Source: Chitinophaga nivalis
Lineage (GTDB): Bacteria; Bacteroidota; Bacteroidia; Chitinophagales; Chitinophagaceae
Assembly (NCBI RefSeq): GCF_025989125.1
Contig: NZ_JAPDNR010000001.1
Coordinates: 6,870,087-6,934,086 of the forward strand
Reading direction: 5' to 3'
Length of the DNA stretch: 64,000 bases
Positions 7,399 to 17,411 of the stretch are shown here, one piece after another (position 1 is the first letter of the stretch; each line of letters starts with the position of its first letter). The position numbers and the translations under genes are program-made. Below the pieces are notes generated by a model. It was not told the origin of the DNA, ran no database searches, and saw nothing but the letters and a program-made list of their open reading frames with translations.

Positions 7399-7716
7399 TC
7401 AGGAACGCAATGCCTCCATAGCCGCTATGATCTGGTGCATCAGCGGTTCTGTGGCATTGACATAATGATCCCAGCAGTCTATGGATTCAAAAAGATAATC
7501 GTCGCCTGCCTGGTACAAACGGGAATAACCATCTATATCTGCCAATGATTGCAGTAATATCAGCGGGCGGCCATGCAGTACCTGCCGGCAGGCCGTATGA
7601 TAACAGGCACGGATCTCCGCTGATGTCCAGCTGTCTCCCAGCCATTGTTCCAAAGAAGGCGCATGTAACAGGCCGGCTGTGCGCAAACAATCCTGGTCAA
7701 AATTCATCGTTGTCAT
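7399..7716 (-). CDS. Hypothetical protein (105 aa)
   Basis: An ATG-started frame read leftwards, 177 bases before the cytochrome operon. Composition is ordinary soluble protein, with several Trp and Cys and helices such as SLEQWLGDSWTSAEIRACYH. No signal peptide, membrane segment or known motif is evident. Met4 (MNFDQDCL) is an alternative start. The gap downstream to the next rightward gene (7717-8034) must hold that gene's promoter, but I see no confident box there. Function unknown. Confidence 0.55.
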   Translation of the reverse strand: MTTMNFDQDCLRTAGLLHAPSLEQWLGDSWTSAEIRACYHTACRQVLHGRPLILLQSLADIDGYSRLYQAGDDYLFESIDCWDHYVNATEPLMHQIIAAMEALRS

Positions 7717-8034
7717 TTTTTACCATCTGTTCAAATTACATTTTCTGCCGGAATAAACAGTATGACTAAACAGCACCCTGTTATAAAATAATGCTACATA
7801 TACGGTGGTGGCTCCCCTTCCGGCTTTATTATTTATCACGGCATAAAATTACTTAACGATTTGTTTACACTGACTTTACCCCACTAACGTGCTATAACTT
7901 GTACTTTCGCGGCTCGAATAAAAAATACGGGATCGTGAAACTTCCTTTGGGATTGCTATAGCAGCACTCCTGTAATCAAGCACTGACACACCGAACACCA
8001 ACTGAACACCGACCTGACAAAACAGAGATAAGGA

Positions 8035-11000
8035 ATGACAACAACGATCTGTAGCACTTATGTGAGCAAAACGAAGTATTGCTTACTGGCCGTCTTTTTT
8101 GCATGGACAACAAATGCGTATGCACAATCCGGACACGTTTCCGGCACAGTAAAAGACGCCGATGGCCTCACCCTTCCCGGGGCAACAGTAAAACTCAAAG
8201 GCACCAACAAAGCAACTCTCAGCGGACAGGATGGTAAGTACGACCTGGCGATTGACCGTTTATTCAATGCCAAAGACACCCTGGAATTCAGTTATGTAGG
8301 CTATGCGAAAGCCATGAAACCCTGGCAGGTTTCCGGTATCGTGGATGTAGTACTGCGTACAGATGGCAAACAACTGAATGCCCTCGTTGTAACGGCACTG
8401 GGTATTAAAAGAGACCAGATGGCGCTGGGATATTCCACCCAGACCATTGGCGACAAACAAGTAAATGATGCACGTTCCAATAACTGGGTAAGTGCGCTTT
8501 CCGGTAAAGTAGCCGGTCTGACACTCGTTTCTCCTGGTTCCGGTCCTGTCAACTCCACCAACATTATTCTCCGTGGTGACCGTTCGATGAAAGCAGGTGG
8601 CAACAACGCCCTGATCATCGTAGACGGTACCCCTATTAATACCGCCATCACCAGCTCCGGTGTTAGCAACGCTTATCAGGCCAGCAGTGGCAATGACCTA
8701 CCCATCGACTTCGGTAACGGTATCAATGATATCAATCCGGATGATATTGAAAGCATTACCGTACTGAAAGGTGCGGGCGCCACGGCGTTATATGGTAGCC
8801 GTGCTGCCAACGGGGCACTGGTCATCACCACCAAATCCGGTGCGAAGAAAAATAAAAGTTTAGGCGTTACCGTTAACAGCAACATTGCCGTAAACGATAT
8901 CCTGAAATGGCCCGATTACCAATATGAATATGGCCAGGGTACTGGTACCAGCGGCAAACCCAACAGCGACCTGTATTACTCTTATGGCAAATCTGCAGAT
9001 GGGGTAGCTAATCATAGTACCAGCAGTGCCTTCGGGCCTAAATTCAATGGGCAGTACTATTTCCAGTATGATCCGGAAGTAGAAGGGCAATCGCCTGAAC
9101 GTCGCGAGTGGCGGGCTTATAAAGATAACGTAAAAGGTTTCTTTAGAAATGGCTACACCCTGACCAACAGTGTTTCCATGGAAAAAGGCGGCACCAAAGC
9201 AAATGGCCGTGCTTCCATTACCCATTCCAAAAATGAATGGATCATGCCCAACACCGGCTTTGAACGTTTGTCTGCAGCCCTCAGCGGTAACTACAATGTA
9301 ACCAGCAAACTGAAGATCAGCGCCAAAGGTACCTATACCGGTAAAAAAAGCGACAACCTGCCTGCCACCGGCTACAATAACCACTCTATCAGCTATTTCA
9401 TGATATTCCAGAATCCGAACGTGGACCTGAACTGGTACCGCAGATACTGGAAAAAAGGAAAAGAACAGGTAGATCAGGTGCACCCTTTCAGCTCCTATAT
9501 CGACAACCCTTACCTGATTGCGTATGAAATGACCAACTCCGTTCGCTCCGCCAACGTGGTAGGTAATCTCTCTGCGACCTATTCCTTCAACAAGAACCTG
9601 GATCTGATGGTACGTACGGCCCTCAACCTCGTGGATGAAGATCGTGCACAACGCAGACCACTCAGTACCCAAAATTTTGGCAAAGGCTATTATAAAGAAC
9701 AAAGCATCAACAGTTACGAACTGAACACCGACTTCCTCTTAACCTGGCGGCATGCATTCAGTCAGAAATTCAAACTGAGCACTTCCGGTGGTGGTAACGC
9801 ACAGCGGAACCGCTATACGGCCCAGAATGCCTATATCAACGGCCTGGCCACACCGGGAGAATATGGTCTGGACAAAGGACTGTACCCAGCTATCGCCAGA
9901 CAGGTCAACGCAGATAAAAACGTCAACAGCCTGTATGCATTTGCGAATTTATCCTATGATGATAAAATCTTCCTGGATGTAACCGGTCGTAACGACTGGT
10001 CCAGTACCTTACCGGCCAACAACAACTCTTTCTTTTACCCATCTGTAAGTACCAGCGTAATCCTGAGCAAACTGCTGCACTTACCGAAAGCCATTGACTA
10101 TGCCAAATTAAGGATGTCTTTTGCCCAGCTGGGTAACGATACCGATCCATATGGTGTAGACAAATACTTCCGGACCAACGATTTCCCGGGCAGCGTAAGC
10201 TCCAGTGGTACCCTGTATAATACCAACCTGAAACCGGAAATCTCCAACAGCTTTGAAACCGGCATGGAATTCCAGTTGCTGAAAAACCGTTTAGGCATGG
10301 ACGTTACCTACTATCGTACCAATACCCGCAACCAGATCCTGGAAGCTGCTTTGGACCTGTCTACCGGCTACAACAAAGCATGGATCAACTCCGGTCTGGT
10401 ACGTAACGCAGGTGTAGAACTGATGCTGAATGGTAAACCCATCAATAATAAAAACTTCAAATGGAATACCACTATTACCTGGGCCAAAAACACCAATAAA
10501 GTACTGGAACTCGCAGCAGGTACAGTAGATCAGCAATTGATCGGTACAGGCGGCGAAGCCAGCATCATTGCCAAAGTTGGCGGCAGCACCGGCGATATCT
10601 ATGGTTTTGGTTTCCTGAAAACACCAGATGGCCAGATTATCTACAACAAGGATGGCGTACCTGCCAGACCAGCTCAGGTACAATATATCGGCAGGGCTTT
10701 CGCAGACTGGAAAGGTGGTATCAGCAATGAATTTACCTACAAAAACCTGCGTTTTAGCTTCCTCATCGACGGCCAGTATGGCGGCATGATCTACTCCCAG
10801 ACACACCACAAAATGTCTGAACAGGGTAAGCTGACCAATACCTTAGCCGGTAGAGAAGAAGGTGTGATTGTTGGACAGGGTGTGGTTGTAAATCCCGACG
10901 GGTCCTATTCTCCCAATACCAAAAAAGTAGCGGTAGCTGATTACTATGATGAATACTACCGGAGAGCAAACGTAGAGGCCAACTCCTTTGATGCTTCCTT

Positions 11001-11238
11001 CCTGAAATTAAGGGAAGTACGCCTGGAGTATAACCTCTCCAAACGCTTGCTGAACAAAACCAAATTTAACCAGATTTCAGTAGCCTTCTACGGCCGTGAT
11101 CTCGCCATGCTGACCAGCTTCCCGATGTTTGATCCGGAAACCGCGGCAATGAATGGCAGCAGTATCCTGCCCGGCGTAGAAATGGGTCAGATGCCAAGTA
11201 CCCGCACCTTTGGTATGAACATCACCCTCAAACTTTAA
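8035..11238 (+). CDS. SusC/RagA-family TonB-linked outer membrane transporter
   Basis: 1067 aa. A signal peptide ends near NAYAQ (about residue 31), followed by a carboxypeptidase-regulatory-like domain (HVSGTVKDADGLTLPGATVK...GYAKAMKPW) and a TonB plug (VSALSGKVAGLTLVSPGSG, ALIIVDGTPI, VLKGAGATALYGSRAANGAL), all SusC hallmarks. The rest is a beta-barrel with alternating aromatic strands ending GMNITLKL. SusC proteins import glycans or peptides across the outer membrane under a SusD lid; the susD-like gene follows after 17 bases. No glycoside hydrolase, peptidase or ECF sigma/anti-sigma pair is adjacent, so the substrate cannot be predicted. Confidence 0.97.
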   Translation: MTTTICSTYVSKTKYCLLAVFFAWTTNAYAQSGHVSGTVKDADGLTLPGATVKLKGTNKATLSGQDGKYDLAIDRLFNAKDTLEFSYVGYAKAMKPWQVSGIVDVVLRTDGKQLNALVVTALGIKRDQMALGYSTQTIGDKQVNDARSNNWVSALSGKVAGLTLVSPGSGPVNSTNIILRGDRSMKAGGNNALIIVDGTPINTAITSSGVSNAYQASSGNDLPIDFGNGINDINPDDIESITVLKGAGATALYGSRAANGALVITTKSGAKKNKSLGVTVNSNIAVNDILKWPDYQYEYGQGTGTSGKPNSDLYYSYGKSADGVANHSTSSAFGPKFNGQYYFQYDPEVEGQSPERREWRAYKDNVKGFFRNGYTLTNSVSMEKGGTKANGRASITHSKNEWIMPNTGFERLSAALSGNYNVTSKLKISAKGTYTGKKSDNLPATGYNNHSISYFMIFQNPNVDLNWYRRYWKKGKEQVDQVHPFSSYIDNPYLIAYEMTNSVRSANVVGNLSATYSFNKNLDLMVRTALNLVDEDRAQRRPLSTQNFGKGYYKEQSINSYELNTDFLLTWRHAFSQKFKLSTSGGGNAQRNRYTAQNAYINGLATPGEYGLDKGLYPAIARQVNADKNVNSLYAFANLSYDDKIFLDVTGRNDWSSTLPANNNSFFYPSVSTSVILSKLLHLPKAIDYAKLRMSFAQLGNDTDPYGVDKYFRTNDFPGSVSSSGTLYNTNLKPEISNSFETGMEFQLLKNRLGMDVTYYRTNTRNQILEAALDLSTGYNKAWINSGLVRNAGVELMLNGKPINNKNFKWNTTITWAKNTNKVLELAAGTVDQQLIGTGGEASIIAKVGGSTGDIYGFGFLKTPDGQIIYNKDGVPARPAQVQYIGRAFADWKGGISNEFTYKNLRFSFLIDGQYGGMIYSQTHHKMSEQGKLTNTLAGREEGVIVGQGVVVNPDGSYSPNTKKVAVADYYDEYYRRANVEANSFDASFLKLREVRLEYNLSKRLLNKTKFNQISVAFYGRDLAMLTSFPMFDPETAAMNGSSILPGVEMGQMPSTRTFGMNITLKL

Positions 11239-11255
11239 TCATCCGTTAAACAACA

Positions 11256-12704
11256 ATGATCATGATCCGTATAAAAAAATATTTTTTCCTGAGTGCACTT
11301 GCCGGCAGTCTGTTGAGCAGCTGTACCAAGAACTTTGAATCTGTCAACACCGATCCGAATAATCCGAAAGATGTAACTGCTGGTGCCTTACTGAATCCGA
11401 TCCTCTATCAGCTCACCAGTTACAACACCAAACGCAGCGACGATTTTACCTTCGATATCATGCAGGTAAGACTGCCGTGGCCCAGCAACTCCGGTGGGAT
11501 CCACCGCTATGTGGTATCCGACGCCTCCGGTAATGGTTCCTGGAATACTTACTATAGCTGGATGACCAACATCAACGACATGATTCAGATTGCCGAAAAA
11601 ACCGGCAAGAAGAACTATAAGGCCATCGGACTGGTACTGAAAGCCTGGAATTTCGCCAACCTGACCGATTGTTTCGGCGATATCCCGATGTCGGAAGCTA
11701 ACCGTGCGGAAGAAGGCATCATGCGACCTAAATTCGACAGACAGCAGGATATTTATCCGCAGCTGTTGTCGTATCTGGAAACCGCCAACAACCTGTTTGA
11801 TGTCAACGAAAAAATGGAAGAAAACGTAGACCTGCTGTACCAGAACAAAATAGAAAACTGGAAACGTTTTGGTAATTCCCTGCGCTTACGTTTACTGCTG
11901 CGTATCTCTAACCGTACCGAAACCAAAGCAGGTGAGCAGATGGCGGCCATCATTGCCAATCCTGCCAAATACCCGGTATTTAACGATAACAGCCAGGCTG
12001 CCCTGCTGCGTTTTACCGGCGCAGCTCCTAACCTGTCGCCCTGGGGCCGTGCGGTGGACTTTACCACCACCCGTTGCGCCGGCGAGTTTTTCGTAAACAC
12101 CCTGAACGATTTCAATGATCCCCGCCGTGAAAAAATGCTGTCTAGAGCCCAAAGCCTGGATGGTAAAACAGACCTCGGCTTTAAGGGTATTCCCAGTGGT
12201 TACAGTGGTGATGCCGGTCAGTTCAAATACAACCCATCCAATATGCTGGTTGCCCTCGCAACTGCACCACTGAATGGAGTAATGATGTCCTACGCGGAAG
12301 TGGAACTGATCAAAGCAGAACTGGCACAGAAAGGTATTATTGCAGAAGATGCCAAAACACATTACGAGAAAGGCGTAAAAGCCGCTATCGAACAGTGGGG
12401 CGCTACCATGCCGGATGATTATTTCACCAATACGGCAGCGGCCTATGATGGTACCCTGGACCGCATCATGTTGCAGAAATACTGCGCCTTGTTCTTTACC
12501 GATTACCAGCAGTGGTTTGAATACCGTCGTACCGGATTACCGGTATTACCGAAGGGTGATGGTATGCTGAATGGAAAAGTAATGCCTGTGCGTTTTAAAT
12601 ATCCGGCAACCGTACAAATTACAAACCCCGACAACTACAAAAGTGCGGTAGCTGCCATGGGTGGCGACGATATCAACACCAAAGTGTGGTGGGAAAAGAA
12701 ATAG
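11256..12704 (+). CDS. SusD/RagB-family nutrient-binding outer membrane lipoprotein
   Basis: 482 aa. The lipobox LSSC gives Cys23 as the acylated residue, so a surface lipoprotein is expected. NFESVNTDPNNP directly after the signal is typical of the SusD-like subgroup. The fold's TPR-like helices can be inferred from segments such as YKAIGLVLKAWNFANLTDCF. It lies 17 bases after susC and forms the usual SusCD pedestal-lid complex. The start could also be the second Met (11262). The gene ends before a strong hairpin shared with the convergent GNAT gene. Confidence 0.96.
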   Translation: MIMIRIKKYFFLSALAGSLLSSCTKNFESVNTDPNNPKDVTAGALLNPILYQLTSYNTKRSDDFTFDIMQVRLPWPSNSGGIHRYVVSDASGNGSWNTYYSWMTNINDMIQIAEKTGKKNYKAIGLVLKAWNFANLTDCFGDIPMSEANRAEEGIMRPKFDRQQDIYPQLLSYLETANNLFDVNEKMEENVDLLYQNKIENWKRFGNSLRLRLLLRISNRTETKAGEQMAAIIANPAKYPVFNDNSQAALLRFTGAAPNLSPWGRAVDFTTTRCAGEFFVNTLNDFNDPRREKMLSRAQSLDGKTDLGFKGIPSGYSGDAGQFKYNPSNMLVALATAPLNGVMMSYAEVELIKAELAQKGIIAEDAKTHYEKGVKAAIEQWGATMPDDYFTNTAAAYDGTLDRIMLQKYCALFFTDYQQWFEYRRTGLPVLPKGDGMLNGKVMPVRFKYPATVQITNPDNYKSAVAAMGGDDINTKVWWEKK

Positions 12705-12732
12705 ACTAACACTAAAACAACAACAACACAAC

Positions 12733-12767
12733 AACGGCTGTCTTAGCATCTTGCTGAGGCGGCCGTT
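12733..12767. terminator. Bidirectional hairpin between susD-like and GNAT genes
   Basis: Arms AACGGCTGTCTTAGCA (12733-12748) and TGCTGAGGCGGCCGTT (12752-12767) pair over 16 positions with three G-T wobbles and a TCT loop. It lies 29 bases after the susD-like stop and touches the GNAT stop at 12768. Confidence 0.7.
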
Positions 12768-13523
12768 TTACGTATCCGGCAGTATCTCTTTATGCAGGTC
12801 GCCCAGTAGCAGAAAGCCGCAGATGTTGAAGCCTGCTTTCAGCAAGGTAGCCTTCGAAGCTTTGTTATTAATGTTACAACGGGCAGCAGGTACCCGCCCT
12901 ATCTGATAGGCCTCTTTTTTTATTTCCTGTACCAGTAAACTCCCGAATCCTTTTTCCCGGAAAGCGGTATCCACTTCCATATATACATCTGCATACGGCA
13001 GGTTGTAGTTGAGCATCAATCCTCCGGTAGCCACAATGCGATCATGTGATTCCAGTACATAGTCGCCCGCATCTCCGCCCAGGTTATCTTCCGGCAACCG
13101 GCGGCGGAATACCACCTCCGGTATACTCAGATGAGTGGTAACCGTATCTTCAAACAACACGGCTTCTGCCCGGATATTGCGGGCATGTTCGTACAACATG
13201 GCCGACAACAACTGATCGTTACTCTGGCATTCTATAAAAGTTGCGCCACACTGCGCTTGGAAGGCAGTAAAAATGAGGCTGGTCCACTCCCGGAAAGGCC
13301 GCAGTACATAGAATTCAAAAATGGCATCTCTTTCTTCCCGGCGGGTAGAGCCCCACACGGCGCCATAGCCGGCCTTCTCTCCATCTACAGTAAAGAGATA
13401 GCTATCAGCCCAGCCATATTCATGGCATTTATTACCTACAAACTGAAAATTATTTTCCTGCAGAAATAATACACGAAAATCTTGAATGTGATCCAGGGTA
13501 GCCGGGGTAATGGTGATGTCCAT
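12768..13523 (-). CDS. GNAT-family N-acetyltransferase
   Basis: 251 aa from ATG 13523. The C-terminal half shows the acetyl-CoA-binding pattern DVYMEVDTAFREKGFGSLLVQEI (V...R.KG.G..L...I) and the terminal KATLLKAGFNICGFLL element. The N-terminal half, with ATLDHIQDFRVLFL and GEKAGYGAVWG, looks like a second, degenerate GNAT-like domain. The acyl acceptor is unknown. The start is chosen over the in-frame one 48 bases upstream because a complete promoter (TTG-N20-TACATTTG) overlaps the longer N-terminus and puts the transcript start just before ATG 13523. Confidence 0.88.
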   Translation of the reverse strand: MDITITPATLDHIQDFRVLFLQENNFQFVGNKCHEYGWADSYLFTVDGEKAGYGAVWGSTRREERDAIFEFYVLRPFREWTSLIFTAFQAQCGATFIECQSNDQLLSAMLYEHARNIRAEAVLFEDTVTTHLSIPEVVFRRRLPEDNLGGDAGDYVLESHDRIVATGGLMLNYNLPYADVYMEVDTAFREKGFGSLLVQEIKKEAYQIGRVPAARCNINNKASKATLLKAGFNICGFLLLGDLHKEILPDT

Positions 13524-13540
13524 AACAAACAGTGCGTTAC

Positions 13541-13571
13541 CAAATGTACTAAAAGTTATGTTCGTCTGCAA
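13541..13571 (-). promoter_or_regulatory. Bacteroidota-type promoter of the GNAT gene
   Basis: On the minus strand: TTG at 13571-13569, a 20-base spacer, then TACATTTG at 13548-13541. This fits the primary-sigma consensus TTTG-N19/20-TAnnTTTG closely and lies 18 bases upstream of the ATG. Confidence 0.65.
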
Positions 13572-14184
13572 TACGCTGTGTATCAGGTACTGACTGCACC
13601 CAGAAGTACAGTCGGTTGTTCAGTTCATATAGCTGTATGGTATACGTGACATCACACCTGCCATAAAATAGCAGTGACACCATCTATTTGTCTGATGTGC
13701 CGCTGCAAAAATGGTATTTCCCTTTAGCAGTTGATAAATGTTAATCAAATGCAATCGAAAAGATATCAATATGCAAGTTGCTATCATTCCGGGAATAACA
13801 AACAGATCAGCTAAAACGGACTACCCATATCCTTTAAACAACATATATAAAATAACTATGTAAATAATTATATTTTAATTATTTATACGATCGTCTGTTT
13901 TTCTTTTTCAGGAGAGACATACCCACGCCATTATGCAGTCAGTGGTTGTAATTTTGCTAACATTTTATTTTTTTAATAGAAAAAATGTTATTATTGTAAA
14001 GGCAGGCAGTTAACATTCGATTAACAATTCTTATCATAATTTTTTGAAACTTGCTGATAGTATTTTGGCAATGTAAATACCCCTTCTTGTAATTAGTACG
14101 TATAAGAATTTTGTAGTAATGTAGAAAAACCAAAATTATGACCCTCAATAATAATTAATGCTATGAAACGCTATCGGGGCCTGT
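13572..14184. other. Intergenic region, AT-rich, no gene seen
   Basis: About 610 bases between the divergent GNAT and hybrid-kinase genes. It is AT-rich with stop codons in all frames. A weak inverted repeat (AACATTTT ... AAAATGTT, about 13958-13991) is present. I see no conserved RNA or coding frame. Confidence 0.5.
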
Positions 14185-14256
14185 ATGCCCGTATTACTAT
14201 CAGCGCTATTTGAAATCCCTCGGCACATATTCTTTATCACCTCAAAACTACCCACC

Positions 14257-16011
14257 ATGGCTATAGAACATCGAAATCCGCTAAAGTCAATGCTATTCTT
14301 CCCCCTGATGGCCGGTACCCAACACCTGGAAAAACCCGAATCCAAATATCCTATCATCGTTGTTAACTTACTCGCACTTACGCTTAGCGTCTTAGTGCTC
14401 TCCATTGGTACCTATTTCTATACGTTAAAACAATCGTGGTGGATAGCGGGTGGCATTGTGGTAGAAGTAACAGGATTTGCGATAGTCATAGCCCTCAATC
14501 AATGGAAAAAATTCTTTCAGGCAAATCTGCTGATGCTGATTGCCAACGGTATGTTTGCGGCCTACTGGAGTCTGATACTGGGAACAGGTGTATCGATGGA
14601 TCTGTTGCTGGCATTTCTGTTTCTCATTATTTTTCATTTAACCGGTTCGCTGTTTCTTTATAAAGAAAGGAAAGTATTAATCGTCAGTCTCGTTACCGTC
14701 GTAACCTTAATGGTCGTCGTCCAGATCAATACCTATTACCGGTTTATTGCCCCCCTCAGTTTCAGCAACGGCATTATTTCTGCTATGCGCTTTATTACTT
14801 CCGGCGCCTTCTTCGTACTGATTGTATTAATCCTCGCTTCCTACATGACGCAAATCAATAGTTTATTATCTTCTGAAATAAAACTAAAAAATGCGTCCAT
14901 CGCCAAAAGCACTTTTCTGCGGGAAACCTACCACGAGCTAAGAACTCCGCTCAATAATATCTTCGGTATCATTCAGCTGCTGCAGCTGGATAAAGACAAA
15001 TTCAACACCGATGAAATGAAGGAAATAGACAACCTGTACGCCGCCTGTTATACAGCGCGGAATATTATCAATAACGTACTGGACATGTCGCGGATAGAGG
15101 CGGGTAAATTCAATGAAATCATCAAAGAATCTTTTCGGCTGAACGACTGTATAGAACATTGTGTCATGATGAATCACTACATCGCCAATGCAAGAGGTAT
15201 CCGGATTTCCTATACACCAGCCAGGCAATTACCGACGTTGATACATACCGATAAAATCATCCTCATCAAAATCATCAATAACCTGTTATCCAATGCCGCC
15301 AAGTTTTCGCTCCCGGATAGTTTAATTGAAGTAAAAGCATCGTGCAACAATAAAGATTTCCTGTTCCAGGTCAGTAACCAGGGCTGCATCAACAAAGAAA
15401 AAATTGCAAAAATATTCGAACCTTTTTTTACAGAACGCAATCAATATGCTGAAAACACCGGATTGGGCCTGCAGATTACCAAACACCTGATAGAACTGCT
15501 GGGCGGAGATATCAGCATCGAATCAGACAACAACTACACAGTATTTACCTTCAATATTCCTTATGAAATAGCACAGTACTCCACACCCGCTGCCGTTAGT
15601 AACCTGGATCTGAAAAACAATTCCTTCTCAGGCGCCAGGGCAGTCATTATTGAAGATGATGAAGCCAGCGGTGCATTGATCACCAAATTGATTTCCCGCC
15701 TTGGTATCAACGCCACCTTGTGCAACAATGGCAGAAGTGGGCTCACCTCTATAGAATCAGAAAAACCAGATATCGTTATTACCGATATGCATATGGAGAA
15801 AATGGGTGGCGTAGAATTACTGCGGCATATACGTGAAACCCAGGAATTGAAAAACATCCCGGTCATTATCGTTTCCGGAGATGCTTTTAATTCTGCCAGT
15901 GAAAATATCCTCAGTGCCGGTGCAGACGCATTTCTCACCAAACCCATTCACTTCAAGGAATTATATAACGAGCTATACAAACAGTTACCCCAGTTTCACA
16001 AATCGGCATAA
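14257..16011 (+). CDS. Hybrid sensor histidine kinase/response regulator
   Basis: 584 aa from ATG 14257 (MAIEHRNP); ATG 14185 would add 24 residues. Six hydrophobic segments cover roughly residues 30-200. The HisKA motif YHELRTPLNN places the phospho-His at about 226. The HATPase domain has NNLLSNAAKF (N box) and TGLGLQITKHLIELLGG (G2 box). A C-terminal receiver has VIIEDDE and D510 in VITDMHMEKMGG. It resembles the kinase at 38965 through its whole length, so the two are paralogues with a similar membrane sensor. Its stop lies just inside the 3' end of the convergent terpene synthase gene (16-base overlap). A partner Hpt protein is encoded near the paralogue. Confidence 0.95.
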   Translation: MAIEHRNPLKSMLFFPLMAGTQHLEKPESKYPIIVVNLLALTLSVLVLSIGTYFYTLKQSWWIAGGIVVEVTGFAIVIALNQWKKFFQANLLMLIANGMFAAYWSLILGTGVSMDLLLAFLFLIIFHLTGSLFLYKERKVLIVSLVTVVTLMVVVQINTYYRFIAPLSFSNGIISAMRFITSGAFFVLIVLILASYMTQINSLLSSEIKLKNASIAKSTFLRETYHELRTPLNNIFGIIQLLQLDKDKFNTDEMKEIDNLYAACYTARNIINNVLDMSRIEAGKFNEIIKESFRLNDCIEHCVMMNHYIANARGIRISYTPARQLPTLIHTDKIILIKIINNLLSNAAKFSLPDSLIEVKASCNNKDFLFQVSNQGCINKEKIAKIFEPFFTERNQYAENTGLGLQITKHLIELLGGDISIESDNNYTVFTFNIPYEIAQYSTPAAVSNLDLKNNSFSGARAVIIEDDEASGALITKLISRLGINATLCNNGRSGLTSIESEKPDIVITDMHMEKMGGVELLRHIRETQELKNIPVIIVSGDAFNSASENILSAGADAFLTKPIHFKELYNELYKQLPQFHKSA

Positions 16012-16943
16012 CGACCGGTATCGAGTATAGCCCAGTCATCATACCCTTTCACAATCGTACATACACCTGATACATATTCTTCCACCTGCCTGTTAATATC
16101 CTTACTCCAATAAGGAATAGCACTACGGTATTGCTCCAATTGCTGCATATGATCCTGGTGCTGATCAATCACAAACTGAATCGCCTTTTCCTGTGTTATA
16201 TTCAACTCTTTCTGAGCTATACACACCAGATTCAATCCGGCTTTTTCCAGGCTCTTTTCTCTTCTCAAAGAATGCAGGTCATTCCCTAATCCACCAATCA
16301 GATTCAATACCAGTTCTATTCGCTGAATGATATCGTGTTCATAGATTTCATCCGGCAGATTCAGCCCGGAAAAAATAGCCACCAACGGAAACATAATGGA
16401 GAAGCCTGTCTCCGGCCGCACTTTAAAGTACTCTGCAATCGTCGGCATATAATCATCCAACTGCATATCAATCTCAAAAAAACATTCCCGCAGGTAAGTA
16501 GTCATGTGTTTACAAAACTGCCGGTATAAATTCGGGGGACTAATCCGTTTAAAACGATCCCTTATATCCATCAAACCATTATTCAGAATATGCTCTTCCG
16601 GCGTCCCCTCATTCTCCAGAATATCCAAAAAACCATTCAGCAAAGCCCGCATCCGTTCTGCTTCCATATTATTGCTGGAGGCCCGGTCGCACATATCATC
16701 CACTGAAAATAACCAGGTCAGTAAATCGCCTGCCAGACATAACTGACTAAAAGAAGCATAGGGATATTCCCGTGCTGCCTGTAACCCGAATTGTGATTTA
16801 ACATACCAACTCATTGGCTTGATCGCCGACGTAAAATCGAACCTTTCAGCCCAGTGCAAAGACTGCAGCTGTACATCTTCAGAAAAAGAACTGATCCGCG
16901 GAGGACCGGGGAATTCAACAGGTGAGCACATTGTTTTTGACAT
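15996..16943 (-). CDS. Class I terpene synthase
   Basis: 315 aa, the usual length of a bacterial single-domain alpha-fold terpene cyclase. The first metal motif is D82-D-M-C-D86 (DDxxD). The second, N221-D-L-H-S225-L-R-R-E229, fits the NSE triad NDxxSxxxE. Arg176, 45 residues before the triad, matches the pyrophosphate-sensor Arg, and the C-terminal Arg-Tyr pair (GRYADL) is present. All catalytic elements appear intact, so ionisation of a prenyl diphosphate (probably farnesyl or geranylgeranyl) and cyclisation are expected. Product cannot be predicted. No P450 or prenyl-diphosphate synthase adjoins it; the neighbour is a convergent hybrid kinase. Confidence 0.93.
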   Translation of the reverse strand: MSKTMCSPVEFPGPPRISSFSEDVQLQSLHWAERFDFTSAIKPMSWYVKSQFGLQAAREYPYASFSQLCLAGDLLTWLFSVDDMCDRASSNNMEAERMRALLNGFLDILENEGTPEEHILNNGLMDIRDRFKRISPPNLYRQFCKHMTTYLRECFFEIDMQLDDYMPTIAEYFKVRPETGFSIMFPLVAIFSGLNLPDEIYEHDIIQRIELVLNLIGGLGNDLHSLRREKSLEKAGLNLVCIAQKELNITQEKAIQFVIDQHQDHMQQLEQYRSAIPYWSKDINRQVEEYVSGVCTIVKGYDDWAILDTGRYADL

Positions 16944-17411
16944 AAGGGAAAAGTTAATTGGTTATTGAAAAAAATAATTTACAAACCGGGGATTGCCTGA
17001 TAATAAATACCATTCATACCAGACAAAGAACTACAAAATGCGCTGCTACTACTTTGCTATCTCTAAAAGAGCCTTCCGGTTCTTTCTACTTTTGGTTGTT
17101 GGTCAAATTAAATATCGATATGGTACACGATGTCAATACATTCAGATGCGGATAATATCTATATATGCAGATATTATATCTAAATAAAGTACTCTAACTC
17201 ATGCAAAGTTGGGGTTTTAGAATGATACTTAATTGCACTAAAGCTAAATTGGACAAATATTTTTTTTCATAAAGTATTGACGTTCAAATAAATAATATTT
17301 ACCCGAAAAAAATGGACAAATACACCGCCAACCGGCCGCAGCCACTTGCCGCTATACGGGAATCATCACCGTTTTTTTCCGGATTAGCTATTAATCCCTA
17401 GCTTTGAAATC
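16944..17411. other. Divergent intergenic region with a 9-bp inverted repeat
   Basis: About 470 bases between the terpene synthase and the SUFU-domain gene. At 17152-17177 the dyad ATAATATCT-N8-AGATATTAT could be an operator for either gene. No convincing coding frame is present. Confidence 0.45.
17399..17406 (+). promoter_or_regulatory. -7 box TAGCTTTG before the SUFU-domain gene
   Basis: TAGCTTTG matches TAnnTTTG. It ends 5 bases before ATG 17412, so transcription would begin at or near the start codon (possibly leaderless). A weak -33 element (TTTC) sits about 19 bases upstream. Confidence 0.4.

Noticed and set aside
8860..9702. 280-codon frame antisense to the SusC-like gene
   Set aside because: Entirely inside a well-supported gene; the residues do not resemble any family and long antisense frames are common in such codon usage.
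10291..10809. 172-codon antisense frame in the SusC-like gene
   Set aside because: Shadow of the barrel-coding sequence; no start signals or motif.
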